Shown: positions 43,880-55,939, counted from the stretch's first letter. The stretch: 64,000 nucleotides of DNA from Halichoerus grypus (GCF_964656455.1 NC_135717.1:144846308-144910307); one strand, 5' to 3'. Notes: generated by a model from the letters alone, not told the origin. Numbers and translations are program-made.

Positions 43880-44275
43880 TTGTAATTATTATTTAAGTTT
43901 GGAAAGGAAAAGCCAGACTCTTCTACAATGGGCTTCCCTTAGTTGGAGTAGGTTAGGATATATTACAGGTAAAACAAACAAATTTTTGTGTCAACATCTC
44001 AGTGACACAAAAAAAGAAATGTTTTATTTCTCATCAGTGTTTGAAGTCTGGGAGATGCTCCAGGGGAACTATTTTCCATTGTATTATTCAGTGATAAAGA
44101 CTGTACCAGTTTTGTTCTATCTCAATAAAAAGTTGATACGGTTGTTCTGGCATAGGAAAAAGTCAGTGAAGTCTCACACTGGTTCTGTATCTTCCTACAA
44201 TGCATTGGCTAAAATGAGGCACTTGGCTCTGCCTAAGTCGGAAGAACAGGAATTGTAATGTGCCCATGTGCCTGG
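43880..44275. mobile_element. Old repeat-like block, family not identified
   Basis: 'caatgcattggctaaaatgaggcacttggctctgcctaagtcgg ... tgtgcccatgtgcctggaagg' resembles the end of a common old eutherian repeat ('tcattggccagaactgggtcacatg ... agctgcaagggaggctggg'). The 119-codon frame 43899-44258 lacks motifs and is not supported as a gene. Confidence 0.35.
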
Positions 44276-45079
44276 AAGGAAAGGAAAGCTGGCTAGGTGT
44301 GAGGAGTAAAAGCCTCTTCTATAGGAAATATTTGGGGCTTTTCCATCTAATATGCTAAATTAGTCTGCTTAACAACAAAAATACTTGTTTATGATGGGCA
44401 GAGTTATTCTAAATAAAGTATTTCTTTTTTTAGAATTGCTTATTTTTCTTAATCTTGAGTTAGCTTCTTTATACCAGTGTTGTTTTTGGTTCTTATTGTG
44501 TGTTTAATTTCCTGGTCTTTTTCAAGGAATGGTTTAGAGATAAACTGGAGGTGGAGATCTAGTCTTCACCTTGACATTAAGGAAAATCTATGAAACATGA
44601 GTAAATGGGATTGTTTAATTTGTTATTAGTAGCTTAGATGTTGGATAGTTGTGTTCTGGTGTTTGAGAGAGGCGAGCAAAGGATGCCCACGCATTTGAAG
44701 GTATTGGTCTGATTTCTCATAAAGACAAAGAATACTCTCATTGTAAATCTTACTGTGAAAAAGTCATTCTTTGGACATGGGACAGGACTCTAGGCAGGAC
44801 TTCATCATGGGTTGAGGAAAATCCTCTTGCTAGGGTAGGCCTACATTTGGGGCATTGAGATTTCTGAATTGTTGCTAATGGTATAGGTTCTAAGACTCTT
44901 TCCTCTTTAACCTTAAGAAGAATGCAAGTGAAAATATGAATGTATGGCCCAAAATGATTGCTAAAGGAGGAGGCATAGAGAAACTAAAGATCCCAACCAA
45001 CACCAATGGACTGGAACTCGACATTGAATCATATCCAAAGAATGAAAGCATTTTCTGGATCTTCAGCTAGGTGTTCACA

Positions 45080-45082
<3 letters not shown>
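44276..45082. other. Unique sequence, nothing supported
   Basis: No named element or exon. 44640-44900 has more balanced composition. Confidence 0.4.
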
Positions 45083-45116
<34 letters not shown>

Positions 45117-45151
45117 ACACACACACACACACACATAAACACACAATACAT
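45083..45151. repeat. (TC)n(CA)n compound microsatellite
   Basis: About 14 TC units, a TG TCTC joint, about 11 CA units and an imperfect CA extension. Confidence 0.95.
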
Positions 45152-45499
45152 ACACAGTCATGAACTTAGAAATTTATTATCCATCAAAAAAATCTATAAT
45201 TTTACAATAGATTTAAAATTATGGCATATCAGTGTATGATGCCATGCATGGTCCTATGGTATTACTCAGTATAGTAAGCCCTCACTAGTCTATATGCAAC
45301 ATAAAAATATGGAATAATACGGAGAAACAAGGTCAGGCCCCAAATATCCAAAGATCTGAGTTCTAGATTTAGCCTCATCATTAACTAGCTGTGGTGCCTT
45401 CTACATGATATTGAGCCTGTCTGGATACATGTTTTCATTTCCTTATTCATTTCTTCACTGATTCCAATGGATCAAAATCACTTATGAAAATGTCCTTTT
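45152..45499. other. Unique sequence, nothing supported
   Basis: No recognisable feature. Confidence 0.4.
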
Positions 45500-45725
45500 A
45501 AATAACATACAGATTTCCAGGTCCCATTCTTGGCAACTCTGTGTTGAAGAGTCCCTGTGGAGAGAGACCATTTGAACAGGCCAGCTCCAGCCATTATCCC
45601 AATTACATGCTGCTAATGAGAAGCCATAAGTGAGACTAGCAGGGTAAACTAACAAACAAACAAAAACACCCAGCTGAGCCCCAGCCAACATATACTATTC
45701 TGCAATATAATAATTTGAAGTTATT
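45500..45725 (+). mobile_element. Possible old MaLR-like LTR piece
   Basis: 'gaagagtccctgtggagagagacca' and 'cacccagctgagccccagccaacatatactattctgcaatataataa' have the order of an old LTR ('gaagcccaagcagccacatggagaggcc ... cccagctgagcccagcccaaat'). Short and decayed, with an AACAAACAAACAAAAA run inserted. Confidence 0.35.
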
Positions 45726-45817
45726 TTAATCCTCTGAACTTGGGGATGGTTTTCATGCAACAGTACCAGGTAACAGAAAATGTTAATCGAATCATGTCCG
45801 CAAGATCTCTAAAAATA

Positions 45818-45863
45818 ATGACGATGATGATGATGATGACGACGATGATGATGATGATGATTA
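45818..45863. repeat. (GAT)n microsatellite with ACG interruptions
   Basis: GATGATGATGATGATGACGACGATGATG pattern, ending at TTATAATAA. Confidence 0.93.
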
Positions 45864-48794
45864 TAATAAATCTCCCTAAGTGATTCTAATACCAATCCAA
45901 ATTTGGAAATAGCAGAATTAGCTGATAGTTGATGTATTTTCCAATTTCAGCATTTCAGGAATCTAGGATTATAGTCTGGCCTAGAAATGAGTCAGTTTTA
46001 ATGTGATTCAGACGGAGTTAAAATCGTCCACATCACCTCCTTCCAGTTATCTAGAGTTTAGGTAGTCTCAATTTGTGGCACTGCCACAAATTCAGACTCA
46101 CGACCTGATATGGCAATGCTAAAAGATAGAAATACCACAAATACTGTGTCTTTTGCAGCCTTCATTATATGTTCCAGTTGGCAGCCTAGTAGTTGATTCT
46201 TTGGTATCATGGGAAATATTGCATATCAGACTGCACTCAGGAAAACTTACTCTACCTTATAGGATTCCAATTTTAACACTACTCTATGTTTGATTATTGA
46301 CTTCATCACTCAAAACAAAACAAAGAAATAGTAGCACAAAATTATTTCATCAGACTCAGTGGTAAAACTAAGCAAATGTGGCTAGTGTATAAATATGCAT
46401 CAGAGCCAATGGTTGAAGGTTGTAAGAGACTTTCACAGTTAGTCAAGGCCAAAACACATAAGCTTATGACTTCTAAGTAAAAACACTGGGAAGAAGACTT
46501 CTGGTGTAAAGAGATAAGGGCTTAATTTTACTGTTTCTTGAGAGTCAACAGTAGACTTTTGGCAGCAATCAGTGTTATGAACAATATTATTTAAGGAAGC
46601 AAGAAACCAGCCTTTTAATACTTTTATAAACTATCTCATAAAACTTGAAGGAAAGAAATGTTTTTTCTTACCTCCCTCTACTAAGAAATTCTCATATATA
46701 GAGCCAGACCCTGATAAGAGAGGAGTACTAGTTGTTGCAATTCCAACGATAAATTAGGATCCGGGCTCGTTTTTACCATTTATTTCTCTGGCCAGACTTT
46801 TGGCTTTGGGGATGAGAATTTTATCTACCTTCAACGTATGTTTATACAGCAGTTCAAGATCTGGTTCTGTACAAAAGACTATTCCTTTCCTTTCATTTTA
46901 TAAAAAAAAATTGAAACAAAGCTAGTAATAAATTGTTTTATAAGTTAGTTAAATTATTTGTTGGGTCTTCATGAAAACTGTGAGTAGACCACATAAACTC
47001 AACTCATGTGAATTATGGGTCTATTTTTCACCATTGCACAAAATGTTCTGCTCTAACTTCTGTTTGTAATTAGTTACTTTGGAAAGAACTAAGCAGATGT
47101 GTTACAGTTTTTTTTGAATTATCAGCACATACTTAAGACAAACTGCATCTTCTGAAGAAATCGTGTCCTCAGGGGAATTATTTGTCTTGTGTTAACAGAC
47201 TTTTATTTGAGATGTAGAGCTAGTTTTAGGTTTCAGGTGCGCTGGCCTGAAGTTAGTATAGCTAACGGTTATAGCATAAATTTTTGAACATACAAGATCC
47301 TTACACTTGGTTCTGATCCTTTGATTTTTAAGAAAGAATGTATTCCCATGATTTACTAGCTGGAAATGATATCTGTACAAGGATTTGCAGTAATTAGGAT
47401 TGATGCAACAAAATAAAGGTAACTATGAAAGTTTTAAAATAATTGTGAAACCTTCCCTATAGCACATTATGGGCTAATTCTATTACAGATGTTTGTTTTT
47501 ATAGGGAAGAAAATGTTCAGGATAGAGACATATATGTCCCATCAAAATAAATGAACAATTCTCAACACATAGCTTTCAGAGAAATACTATTTTTCAGTTT
47601 GAGGAGAAAAAAGGTAGTATTGGGAAAAAATAAGTGCTTTAATATATTGTGCCATAAGCACAATAATAATATGAAAAAATTCAAAGCAGTGCCCATTATT
47701 ATTTACTGTAATACATATGCAGTTATGATTTATCAATCAGAAAATAACATTACGCTTTCTATTATGTTGCCAATTTATCATTTTTCTACTTCATTATTTA
47801 TTTAACTGCTTTAAAATCCTATCAACTTCTCAGTAATACTTTTAGTTCTTTTGGTTAAAGTAGTCATCCAGAAATAATGTTATGCCATTTTTATTTTATA
47901 AATGACTTGGTTCCTAACCATTAGCCAAGCCATGCATGTTTTGTTTGACAAATGTACTTTGAGTTGCATAACTAATAAAGTTATGTTTGATGTAGGATAG
48001 CATTTTATGTTTTATCTAAGGTTTTCTCCACATATTTTATTCTAAGATGTGTATTTTAAAGTAATAAACTAAGGCAAATATGTCAAAATTTAAAAGAAAA
48101 TCAATAGCATTTTTTAAAGACAATATTGTGTGTAAATATGCCAAGGCTTAAATTTTTTCAGGGCCTTTACTTTTATAAACTGTATTAATAAGATTTTAAG
48201 ACTTGAAATTTTTCTCTAGCTTTTTTCTATATTTGGCCATTTTACTTATGACAAAGATAACGACACCTTTTGAAAAATATATTTCATCAAATCTCAAAAA
48301 GAACCCTTGGGATTATTAGTGTAAGTTTCTTTGATTTTTAAAATGAACATAAATGATATCTTAATAAAAATTTAACTTAAATATTAATTTGCTCAATAAA
48401 ATATATCAATTCAATTTAGTTGCATGGTTCATGATATCCCATTGGCTTCATGTTTAATCTCCATTCTAAATAAAAGGCTTCAGTAAGGCTACTAACTTCA
48501 CTTACAATATCATTAGAAAAGAAAAATGAGAAAATCTTCTAAGAAATGTATTTTACCCAGAGATGCTCCTCAGAGTAAGACCAAACTTCATATATTGTAT
48601 ACTGTTTCCTCATGCTCTGTTAAAAAAACAGACACGAGTTGAAACTAGAGGGAGACAAGGCAGGCTCTTCATCTCATCCCTAACATATACACAGTAAAAA
48701 TGGGTATCCTATTTTTCTTGTTTTGTTTTAAAAATAAGACCGTGATTCTAACTTGGAAGACCATCAAAACTGTGAAAATGAATAATGACTCTGA
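45864..48794. other. Long unique stretch, no gene supported
   Basis: AT-rich DNA free of young repeats. It contains a 23-bp near-perfect palindrome at 46070-46092. Small frames (62-84 codons) are without motif. No splice-bounded exon could be argued. Confidence 0.45.
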
Positions 48795-48960
48795 TTTGGC
48801 TCCAATCTGCAATCTGTACATTCACATAACTCCCACTGAAACTAATTATTTTTTTTCTTCAATTTATGTTAGTAGGAGTTGGGCATTCAGAGGTTTCAAT
48901 TAAATTGTGCATATTGAAGTCAATGGGAGTTCACTGATGTTGAGGGACTTACATGCATGA
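48795..48960. repeat. Ancient inverted-repeat relic
   Basis: ACTCCCACTGAAACTAA (48829-48845) faces TTGAAGTCAATGGGAGT (48914-48930): the inner arms are near reverse complements around 68 bp of AT-rich DNA. 'caatctgcaatctgtacattcacataactccc' and 'gaagtcaatgggagttcactgatg' have the look of an amniote-wide palindromic repeat known from reptile genomes ('gaagtcaatgggagt'). The family assignment is inference. Confidence 0.4.
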
Positions 48961-49261
48961 AAAAGATATAAAAGAGGATGTTAAAATTTGTTCAGGTTAA
49001 ATCACTTAGCAGAGAAATGTGTTCCCTAAAATTAAAGGGCTTGTCCTCTAAATTGCAGTTTAAATTTTGTATATGCTACATTCTCAAACTTTTAAAAATT
49101 TTAAAATACATATTCAAAAAGACACATACAAATACCTGAATTCTCCAAATTTATCAGGTAATATATATATAGTTTTCATCTAAGTGATAAACCTGTTTTT
49201 TTTTAATTTTCTATTCATGTATTACTGCATCCTTTATTGACTGAAATCCAATTTTAAATGT
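48961..49261. other. AT-rich unique sequence
   Basis: No recognisable element. Confidence 0.4.
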
Positions 49262-49960
49262 TGGGAAAGTTAGTCTCGTGTGCACAGTCCATTGATCTTC
49301 ATTCAGCCATATAACAATCGACTTGGGGCCTGAGCACTTTCTTACCAAAAAATAAAGAGCTCACACTGCCTGTACTGGACCTGTACCTTATGCTGGAATA
49401 TGTTTTTTCTGATTTCATGGTCAATGGGTGTTTCTTTGTCCTACCTGTGTGTATGTCAGTGGACCTCAGGCATGCCCCAGCTTTCAGTGTTACATCCTCC
49501 ACAGAAGTAGGGTCAGGCCCTTCTGCAGGGGCATGAGAGTAGTGCAAATAGGCCAGTTGCCCCGCATCAGCTGCCAGGAACACTCATTAGTGATGAGGGA
49601 CTTAAACACACCATTGGAGTTGATCTTGTTCTGTCTCTTTTCAATGGGAGTAAAAGCATTGTTCCATTTAGTGTTGACTGTGTTGTGTTTTCTTTGATGA
49701 CTCAGATACCAAGGTGCAGCGGACAAAAGTATTTGGACTTCAATTTCCAGTGGCTAGCATTGGGATGGGATGGCCTTTGCTATTCCCATGTAATTGGAGA
49801 ATCCATCTCTGGCATTGGTAAAGGGGACATGGTTTTTGCCCGACGTAAAGGTATTTAAAAGGGAGGAGGAGGGAAGCACCAAATAACCACACAGCCAGTC
49901 CACTTATACATAAGAATTTCACTGGCTGTGGTGCTGTCCATCTCAGGAACATATAAAACT
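49262..49960. other. Unidentified GC-balanced block with eroded frames
   Basis: This block is more GC-balanced than its flanks. Minus-strand frames 49299-49583 (94 codons) and 49490-49726 (78 codons) overlap in different phases. Plus-strand frame 49428-49697 (89 codons) also covers it. No protein family was recognised, no A-tail or target duplication was found, and no LTR ends are evident. It may be an old LTR, a processed pseudogene or a conserved noncoding block. Confidence 0.3.
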
Positions 49961-50154
49961 ATCAACAGAATGAGCTCTGAAAATCTTAGTACAAGACAGG
50001 ATAGATAAATAGATGATAGATAGTTAAACAATACATAGAAATACTGAAATATAGGACTTCTGGTGTATACTATCAAGTTTTAACCCACAAAATTCCACAG
50101 TATGTATTTTTATTCAAAGAGAACTTCATATATGCTTTCGCTGTACAAGGCATC
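49961..50154. other. Unique sequence
   Basis: GATAGATAAATAGATGATAGATAG occurs at about 49999-50023, a short GATA-like tract. Nothing else. Confidence 0.5.
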
Positions 50155-50305
50155 ACGTATTATTGTAATGTAGTTTACTAACTTAATGTTCAAAACAATT
50201 CTGTGGAATTCCAATTCTGTGGAATAGAAATCAATATCTCTACTATATAAAGGAGAAAACTAAAGCTTAGAGAATTAAAAAGCAGAGTCTGGATTTTAAC
50301 TTTTG
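50155..50305 (+). mobile_element. MIR remnant with a small internal duplication
   Basis: 'ctaacttaatgttcaaaacaattctgtgg' and 'caatatctctactatataaaggagaaaactaaagcttagagaattaaaaagcagagtctggattt' follow the MIR core ('taatcctcacaacaaccctgtgagg ... ccccattttacagatgaggaaactgaggc ... gagccgggattt'). Confidence 0.65.
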
Positions 50306-50792
50306 TCTTGTGACTATAGTTTCAATTTTCTTTACGTTATGCCAGACTGGCTCATGGATCATCTTCAAAATTATCATACATATGTAAATCCACTGATATA
50401 TTAGTTGATGAGCATATCATTCCCCATCTTATTGGACTTCAATAGATTCTAAATAGCTTAAACTCTCTCATTCTTTAAATCCCAATTCCCAGTTAAAATG
50501 TTATAAAAACCTTAGTAAAAGGATGTAACTCATAAATCTACACAGAATTCAAAAACTTTTTTATACCAATGTTTTGCTAAGATGTATGTGAGTAATCATG
50601 GCCATATGTTTTAAATTTTATTTAACAAGATAAAGCAATAAGAAATGTTGCTTGACAAAATATTTTTCTTAGACCAAGACACTCAAAATAATTTGGGGAT
50701 GTTTTGTCAAATCAAAATCCCCAAGTCCATTCATCCATAGTTTTTCCATGTTTATTATTGTCACTTTTTTTTCTCAGCAAAAAATAGTAATA
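50306..50792. other. Unique sequence, nothing supported
   Basis: No repeat or exon recognised. Confidence 0.4.
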
Positions 50793-51019
50793 AGAATTGG
50801 ATATATGGGGGCGACTGGGTGGCTCAGTCGGTTAAGCGACTGCCTTCAGCTCAGGTCATGATCCTGGGGTCCTGGGATCGAGCCCCGCATCGGGCTCCCT
50901 GCTCAGCGGGAAGCCTGCTTCTCCCTCTCCCACTCCCCCTGCTTGTGTTTCCTCTCTCACTGTCTCTCTCTGTCAAATAAATAAATAAAATCTTAATAAA
51001 AAAGAGAATTGGATATATG
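50793..51019 (+). mobile_element. Well-preserved tRNA-derived carnivore SINE with 15-bp target duplication
   Basis: SINE at 50808-51004. The Pol III A box TGGCTCAGTCGG (50820-50831) and the B-box-like GGGATCGAGCCCC (from 50874) are intact. The body 'gcatcgggctccctgctcagcgggaagcctgcttctccctctcccactccccctgcttgtg' is the majority type. AGAATTGGATATATG is repeated exactly at 50793-50807 and 51005-51019. It is the least diverged copy by eye and probably among the youngest here. Confidence 0.96.
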
Positions 51020-51934
51020 ACCACCTCTGATATTTAACACCAATGCTGTTCCCAGCGCAGTGATGACTAATTGAAGGAAACCCTACTGTCTAGAGAATAA
51101 ATCTTTTTAGTAGGTAGAGGAGCTCACATTACTATTGTATAATATAAATCTACATAAAATTAAATGTAATAATATAGTTTTAATAAATGAATATGACATT
51201 GGAATTAGTTTAAGTAAAAATAAGATGATATTGATTCTTTCAACTCCAAATTAAATGAATACTTTTCTACAAAATTAACAAATTTTATTTTTAAAATCTT
51301 TCCTTTTCTTTGTTCCTTTTCTTGCTTTTTATGAAGTGCCAAATATGTCCTATATTTACTGAGATTTGATAGTTATACTATTATCATAGTTTATAATCAC
51401 AGTCTTTTATGTATCATACTAGCTGGAAATCCAAAGAAAGGGAAATAGGTAATAGATGCACTTATTATGACCATAGATATATCCATCCGTCTTGATCCTC
51501 TGCCTTATATTTTGCTACAAGTCTTTCTCCATTTACTAATCCTTTCTTCAAGTAACCAAATTGGTTACTTCCCCCCTTCCTCTTTTTCTGTAGCTTTTAC
51601 GTAACTCCTTAGCAGAACACTTAATAATGTTACCTCAAAAATTTACTTGAAATTATGGATAACACTAAATCTCACTTATCTTTGTATTCTCTGTATCTAA
51701 CACAATCCTCTATGTAATAACAACTAAAGAGAAATACTTCTTGAATTAAACTGCCCAATTTACTATGTTGTAGCTCTGAATAATCTAAACTATGAACCCT
51801 GGATTTACTATATACTCCTTGGTAAATTTCAGATGAAATATAGTTATTATTGTAGTAATGATAACTAAATAAAAGTAATTGCCATTTTAGTACCTACTGT
51901 GCATTATCATTATGTTGTAACATATAGACTACTG
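51020..51934. other. AT-rich unique sequence, nothing supported
   Basis: No recognisable element or exon. Confidence 0.4.
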
Positions 51935-52125
51935 TGTGTCATGCATTTTTCATAGATTGTCGTATTTAATTTTTGTAATCATGTACAAAGCAGCAAACAA
52001 AGTATTAACACATTTTTTAGATATGGAAACTGAGATTTAGAGATATTGGATGATTTTCTGAAAGACACACACAGGTAATAGAAAGCATAAGCATTTAAAT
52101 TCATACTTTTCTGACCTTAGATTTT
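51935..52125 (+). mobile_element. MIR remnant
   Basis: 'tgtgtgtcatgcatttttcatagattgtcgtatttaatttttgtaatcatg' and 'ttttttagatatggaaactgagatttagagatattggatgattttctgaaagacacacacaggtaatagaaagc' match the MIR order ('tgtgccaggcactgttctaagc ... catttaatcctcac ... gatgaggaaactgaggc ... cacacagctagtaag'). Confidence 0.72.
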
Positions 52126-52234
52126 TCAACATTTTACTAAGCTTTCCTTAAAGACAGTATGCTAACTTTAAATGCCTTGATTTTCTTTTAGAGATATCAC
52201 TTTATTTTATTTAGTAAAAGTAAAAGAAGAACTG
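52126..52234. other. Unique sequence
   Basis: Short AT-rich stretch with no feature. Confidence 0.4.
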
Positions 52235-52515
52235 TTCCTTCTACATATGTAATGGAATTACACGTCTCTTTGAAGATAGGTACGGCTAAGGGACTTTCTT
52301 TGGCCAAAAAAATATTAGTGATGTGACATGTGTCACATAAGTGCACAATTGTCCATCTGGCATGGAATTTGACAATGACCCAAATAGTGGAGTCCTGGTT
52401 CCTAGGGAGACAATGTGGAGCAAACTCCTTTAACCCACAAGTGAGAATCCTTGCTTTTTAAAGCATGGAGATTGAGGGATTTTTTCTTACTGTAGCAAGA
52501 TCTACCTACCCAGCA
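52235..52515 (+). mobile_element. Old MaLR-like LTR
   Basis: 'gggactttctttggccaaaaaaatattagtgatgtgacatg', 'aatagtggagtcctggttcc', 'aaagcatggagattgagggattttttcttactgtagcaagatctacctacccagc'. Compare old LTRs: 'gactttgctttggccaatgggatgttagcagacatg ... aagccactgagattttggggttgtttgttacagcagcataacctagc'. Non-coding. Confidence 0.55.
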
Positions 52516-52639
52516 AGTTTGAGTTGTTACATAACAAAAACCCAATTTTGGACATGTTTTGGCTTTTGTTGATTAAAATTCCAATGGAGCATTCAGATAT
52601 CAGTCAAGAAAATGTGGGGGATAAAGATCTAATCCTTCT
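52516..52639. other. Unique sequence
   Basis: No feature. Confidence 0.4.
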
Positions 52640-52970
52640 TTTTAACACCTTCATTGATATATAATTGATATGCAAAAAAGACATTTAATGTATACAATTG
52701 AATAGTTTGGACATATGCAAACACATGTGAAACCATCACCACAATCAAGGTTATAAATATGTCCAACGCCTCTTAAAGTTTCCATGTGTCCCTTTGTTTT
52801 GTTTTTGTTTTTTGTGGTTAGAACATTTAACATGTGATCTACCTGTATAACAAATTTTGAAGAGCATGATACCGTATTGTTAACTATAGGCACTATGTTG
52901 TAGAAAAGGTCTCTAATACTTATTCATCTAGTATAACTAAAACTTTATACCTATTGGGCAACAGAGGAAA
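52640..52970 (-). mobile_element. L1M 3' UTR fragment, antisense
   Basis: 'ccttcattgatatataattgatatgcaaaaaagacatttaatgtatacaattg', 'acatatgcaaacacatgtgaaaccatcaccacaatcaaggttataaatatgtcc', 'cctgtataacaaattttgaagagcatgataccgtattgttaactataggcactatgttgt'. A clear antisense L1M 3' UTR. Confidence 0.85.
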
Positions 52971-53129
52971 GAATACATTTTTAGTTCATTTGCACAGCAA
53001 TTATTTTCTGGTCAAAGTCTCTCACTGGTAGTAAAGATAAATAAAGGGTGGACAGAAAATTAAAAATAAAATCTATGTTAAAATATACTGAACAAAGCTC
53101 TACTAAAAACAGCTATTTACAGCTAGAAG

Positions 53130-53290
53130 ATGAAAAAGGTCTGAGAGTCTAATGTGAAACATGATGACTATAGTTGATAATACTAGATTGTATAATTGAA
53201 ATTTTCTAAGAGATTAGAACTTAAATATAAATGTTTACACACACACACAAAGTGAGTTGATGAATGTGTTAATTAACTAGATGAGGAGAA
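53130..53290 (+). mobile_element. L1M 3' UTR fragment, sense
   Basis: 'gtctaatgtgaaacatgatgactatagttgataatactagattgtataattgaaattttctaagagattagaacttaaat' followed by a short (AC)n and 'gtgagttgatgaatgtgttaattaactaga'. This is the sense-strand end of L1M ('gtaacatggtgactatagttaataatactgtattgtatatttgaaagttgctaagag'). Confidence 0.8.
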
Positions 53291-53419
53291 TTCCTTCAGA
53301 AACACAATTAAAAAACAGCTATTTTCAAAACATGTGATGGAAAGGAAATGTCTTGCATTATTCTACAGAGAAATAAGTCTTGTTTATTTTCCCATTTAAA
53401 TAAAATTTACTCCATTTTT

Positions 53420-53420
<1 letters not shown>

Positions 53421-53463
<43 letters not shown>
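53421..53463. repeat. (GT)n microsatellite
   Basis: About 20 uninterrupted GT units. Confidence 0.97.
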
Positions 53464-55939
53464 CACTTAGAGTTTCAGGGCCATTCCTGTAAACTCCTTC
53501 TGAAATTATAACAATATAATGAAACAGATTCAGCACAGACAAATTCACTTGTTGTTGAGAGATCTAGGGCTCCATTTGATATTATACTCATATATCATGT
53601 GACAAAATATTACTTTGAAGAGTATTTGTTCACCAATCCCCTATGGTTCAAATTAAATAAATTTAGAAATTGTAAAAAAAAAAAATGCAACAAGGCATTC
53701 CAGATTATACATTAATGACTGGAATCTGAGAAGGTCAAGCTCACAAAGGTTAAAGCTTGAGTCATTGTAAAATTATACACATATATGTAAATATCCATAA
53801 AAATCAAATTCTTGACAATTTCAAGGCCCGAGTACTATTATAACTAATTTGACTTAAGAAGTTACTTTATCCATATATATTAAAATAAAGCAAGCCTTTA
53901 TTTTACATCTATAAATAATACCAAAATACTTGATTGAAAATCTAGTCATTTAACAGTGTTATTGACTACATGACAAAAATTAATGTCTGATTTTTACAGT
54001 TTTTCAGTTTACTGATTGTGGGGTTTTTTCCTGACTAAATTGTCTATAGTAATATTGTAAGTGATAATATCTTTAGATTTGAATTGCTAGTATGTTTTAT
54101 GAAGAAAAGAGGTATATATGTACTTAGCTTTACAGATTCTTCAGTCAGTGCTGGCTTAACTGTGGTTGCCTTTATCTTAAATGATTCTTTTTTAGTTCCG
54201 TGTCTTCTTTTACAAGCCGTTTTGTAGAGCCATCTCTAAGCAATTAAAAACTTGAAAGTAGATGTAATATTATTGAAAAGAACTTAATTAAGAATTCTTG
54301 CTACACAGTTATTAAAAACAAAGATAGGATTCAGTGTTGCATAAGACCAGGTATATAAACAAAAACAATGATAAACTATAATCCAGTTCATCTTCTTGAA
54401 TGACAATGGCTAGTTTTTCTTTTCTTTTTTATGTGTCTGTATTTACAAAGACATTGGATATACAAAATCAGAAACATATTAACAAAGGAAAAACATTTAC
54501 ATTAAGCAAGAGATACTTTACTTTTGCAAAAGGAAACAGAAATAAATATAAAAGCATTTCTACCATGCAGTGAACTTGGAAATGTACTTTTATATAATGA
54601 GCTAAGATTGTGTCAAAATTTATTCTTTTTACTAAAACAGAGATATACATTAGAATTATAAGGCAACTCCATAGTTTACATCATTAGGTTTTCATCATTG
54701 ATATTTGGCTGTTCATTTATTGGTTTCTAATGAACTGTGAAAACAATAATTTTGGTGAAAAAGATCAGAATAGGGCCAAAATTTATAATTGTGACATATT
54801 GCAAAGATTAATAGACAAGATGTATAAGATTTTTGGATAAGTGACTAAGAATATTGGCTTCAGTGTCTTCATTTGTAAACTCAAGTTTAAGGTTAGATGA
54901 GCTCCAAAGATTTCTTTCAGCTCAAAATTGTTTTATACATTATTAAAATTACAAGCCATTTATTTCACATTGACTTTTAGAGTAATTCTTGTGTTCTGGA
55001 ATGATATCTATAGTAAATAGAAATGAGTATTAGCTATTGCAATCATTAACTATATTGGAAAAGCATTTTTGAAACTCTAAATATATGTACTCTTTTTACT
55101 CAGTCTTTTCATACACTTGCCAGAATAAGAGAAATCAGAGACTGTCAGCAGACACTAAAATTCTTTAGCACTTGACACTTCAAATATCTTCTGGCAACAT
55201 CCCCAAGATGATGTCAGCTTCTTGTACCGTACCAAACATTTAATACTCCCCCAGAGCATCTCACTTTCAGAGTTGGTGCACTTTCAAATATCAAGTGCAG
55301 TAATGGTTTTTCTCGAACCGGTGACTGAAATCTTTAGAAGTTATGCTCTGATTGCAACAATGAATAATATTATGATATGGAAAACAAAGTGAAAGAAACA
55401 TAAAATACATATTAAATGTCTGAGAAACATTTATAATGAACAGTTGCCTTAAAAAGCATTCTAGAGATATCTATGCTAAAGGGTATGATTAAAACTGAAC
55501 TTAATTATGGTATTTTAAAAGAAAACATTCCCTTTAAATGAAAGTCTAATGAGTGTAGACTTAGAGTATAGCTGTTCATCCTATTTCTTAATACCATATT
55601 TCAGAGAGGTTTGTGATTAATCATGTATTACATCATGTATTTAACATCCATAGGTAAATAATCTGTTGCCTATATGCCAATTTTATATATTAATAAATAT
55701 TTTTAAGCTAGAAACTTAGCTTATTTTTTTAAATAAAATAACACATTTTTTTCTACTGTCTTAAAAAGCTAACTCCAAATCTGACTAAAGTTTTTCTAAG
55801 CAACTGCACTATATACAGTATTATAATTACCAGTTGTGGTAATAGACTGAAATACTTTTAGGGATTCTCACTTAATGTGTGGCAAACTAAATGTTCCAAC
55901 ACGACATTCACATTGATAGCAATGACCTTTGGCTTATTT
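53464..55939. other. Long unique stretch, no gene supported
   Basis: No young repeat, no exon. 55080-55350 has balanced composition and is listed in findings as a possible conserved block. A minus-strand frame of 60 codons at 54468-54650 is without motif. Confidence 0.45.

Noticed and set aside
43899..44258. 119-codon plus-strand frame
   Set aside because: No motif, and it overlaps an old repeat-like block. There is no upstream or downstream exon evidence.
50808..51004. tRNA-like A and B boxes
   Set aside because: They belong to the tRNA-derived SINE. No tRNA cloverleaf with acceptor stem is present, so no tRNA gene is called here or at the other SINEs.
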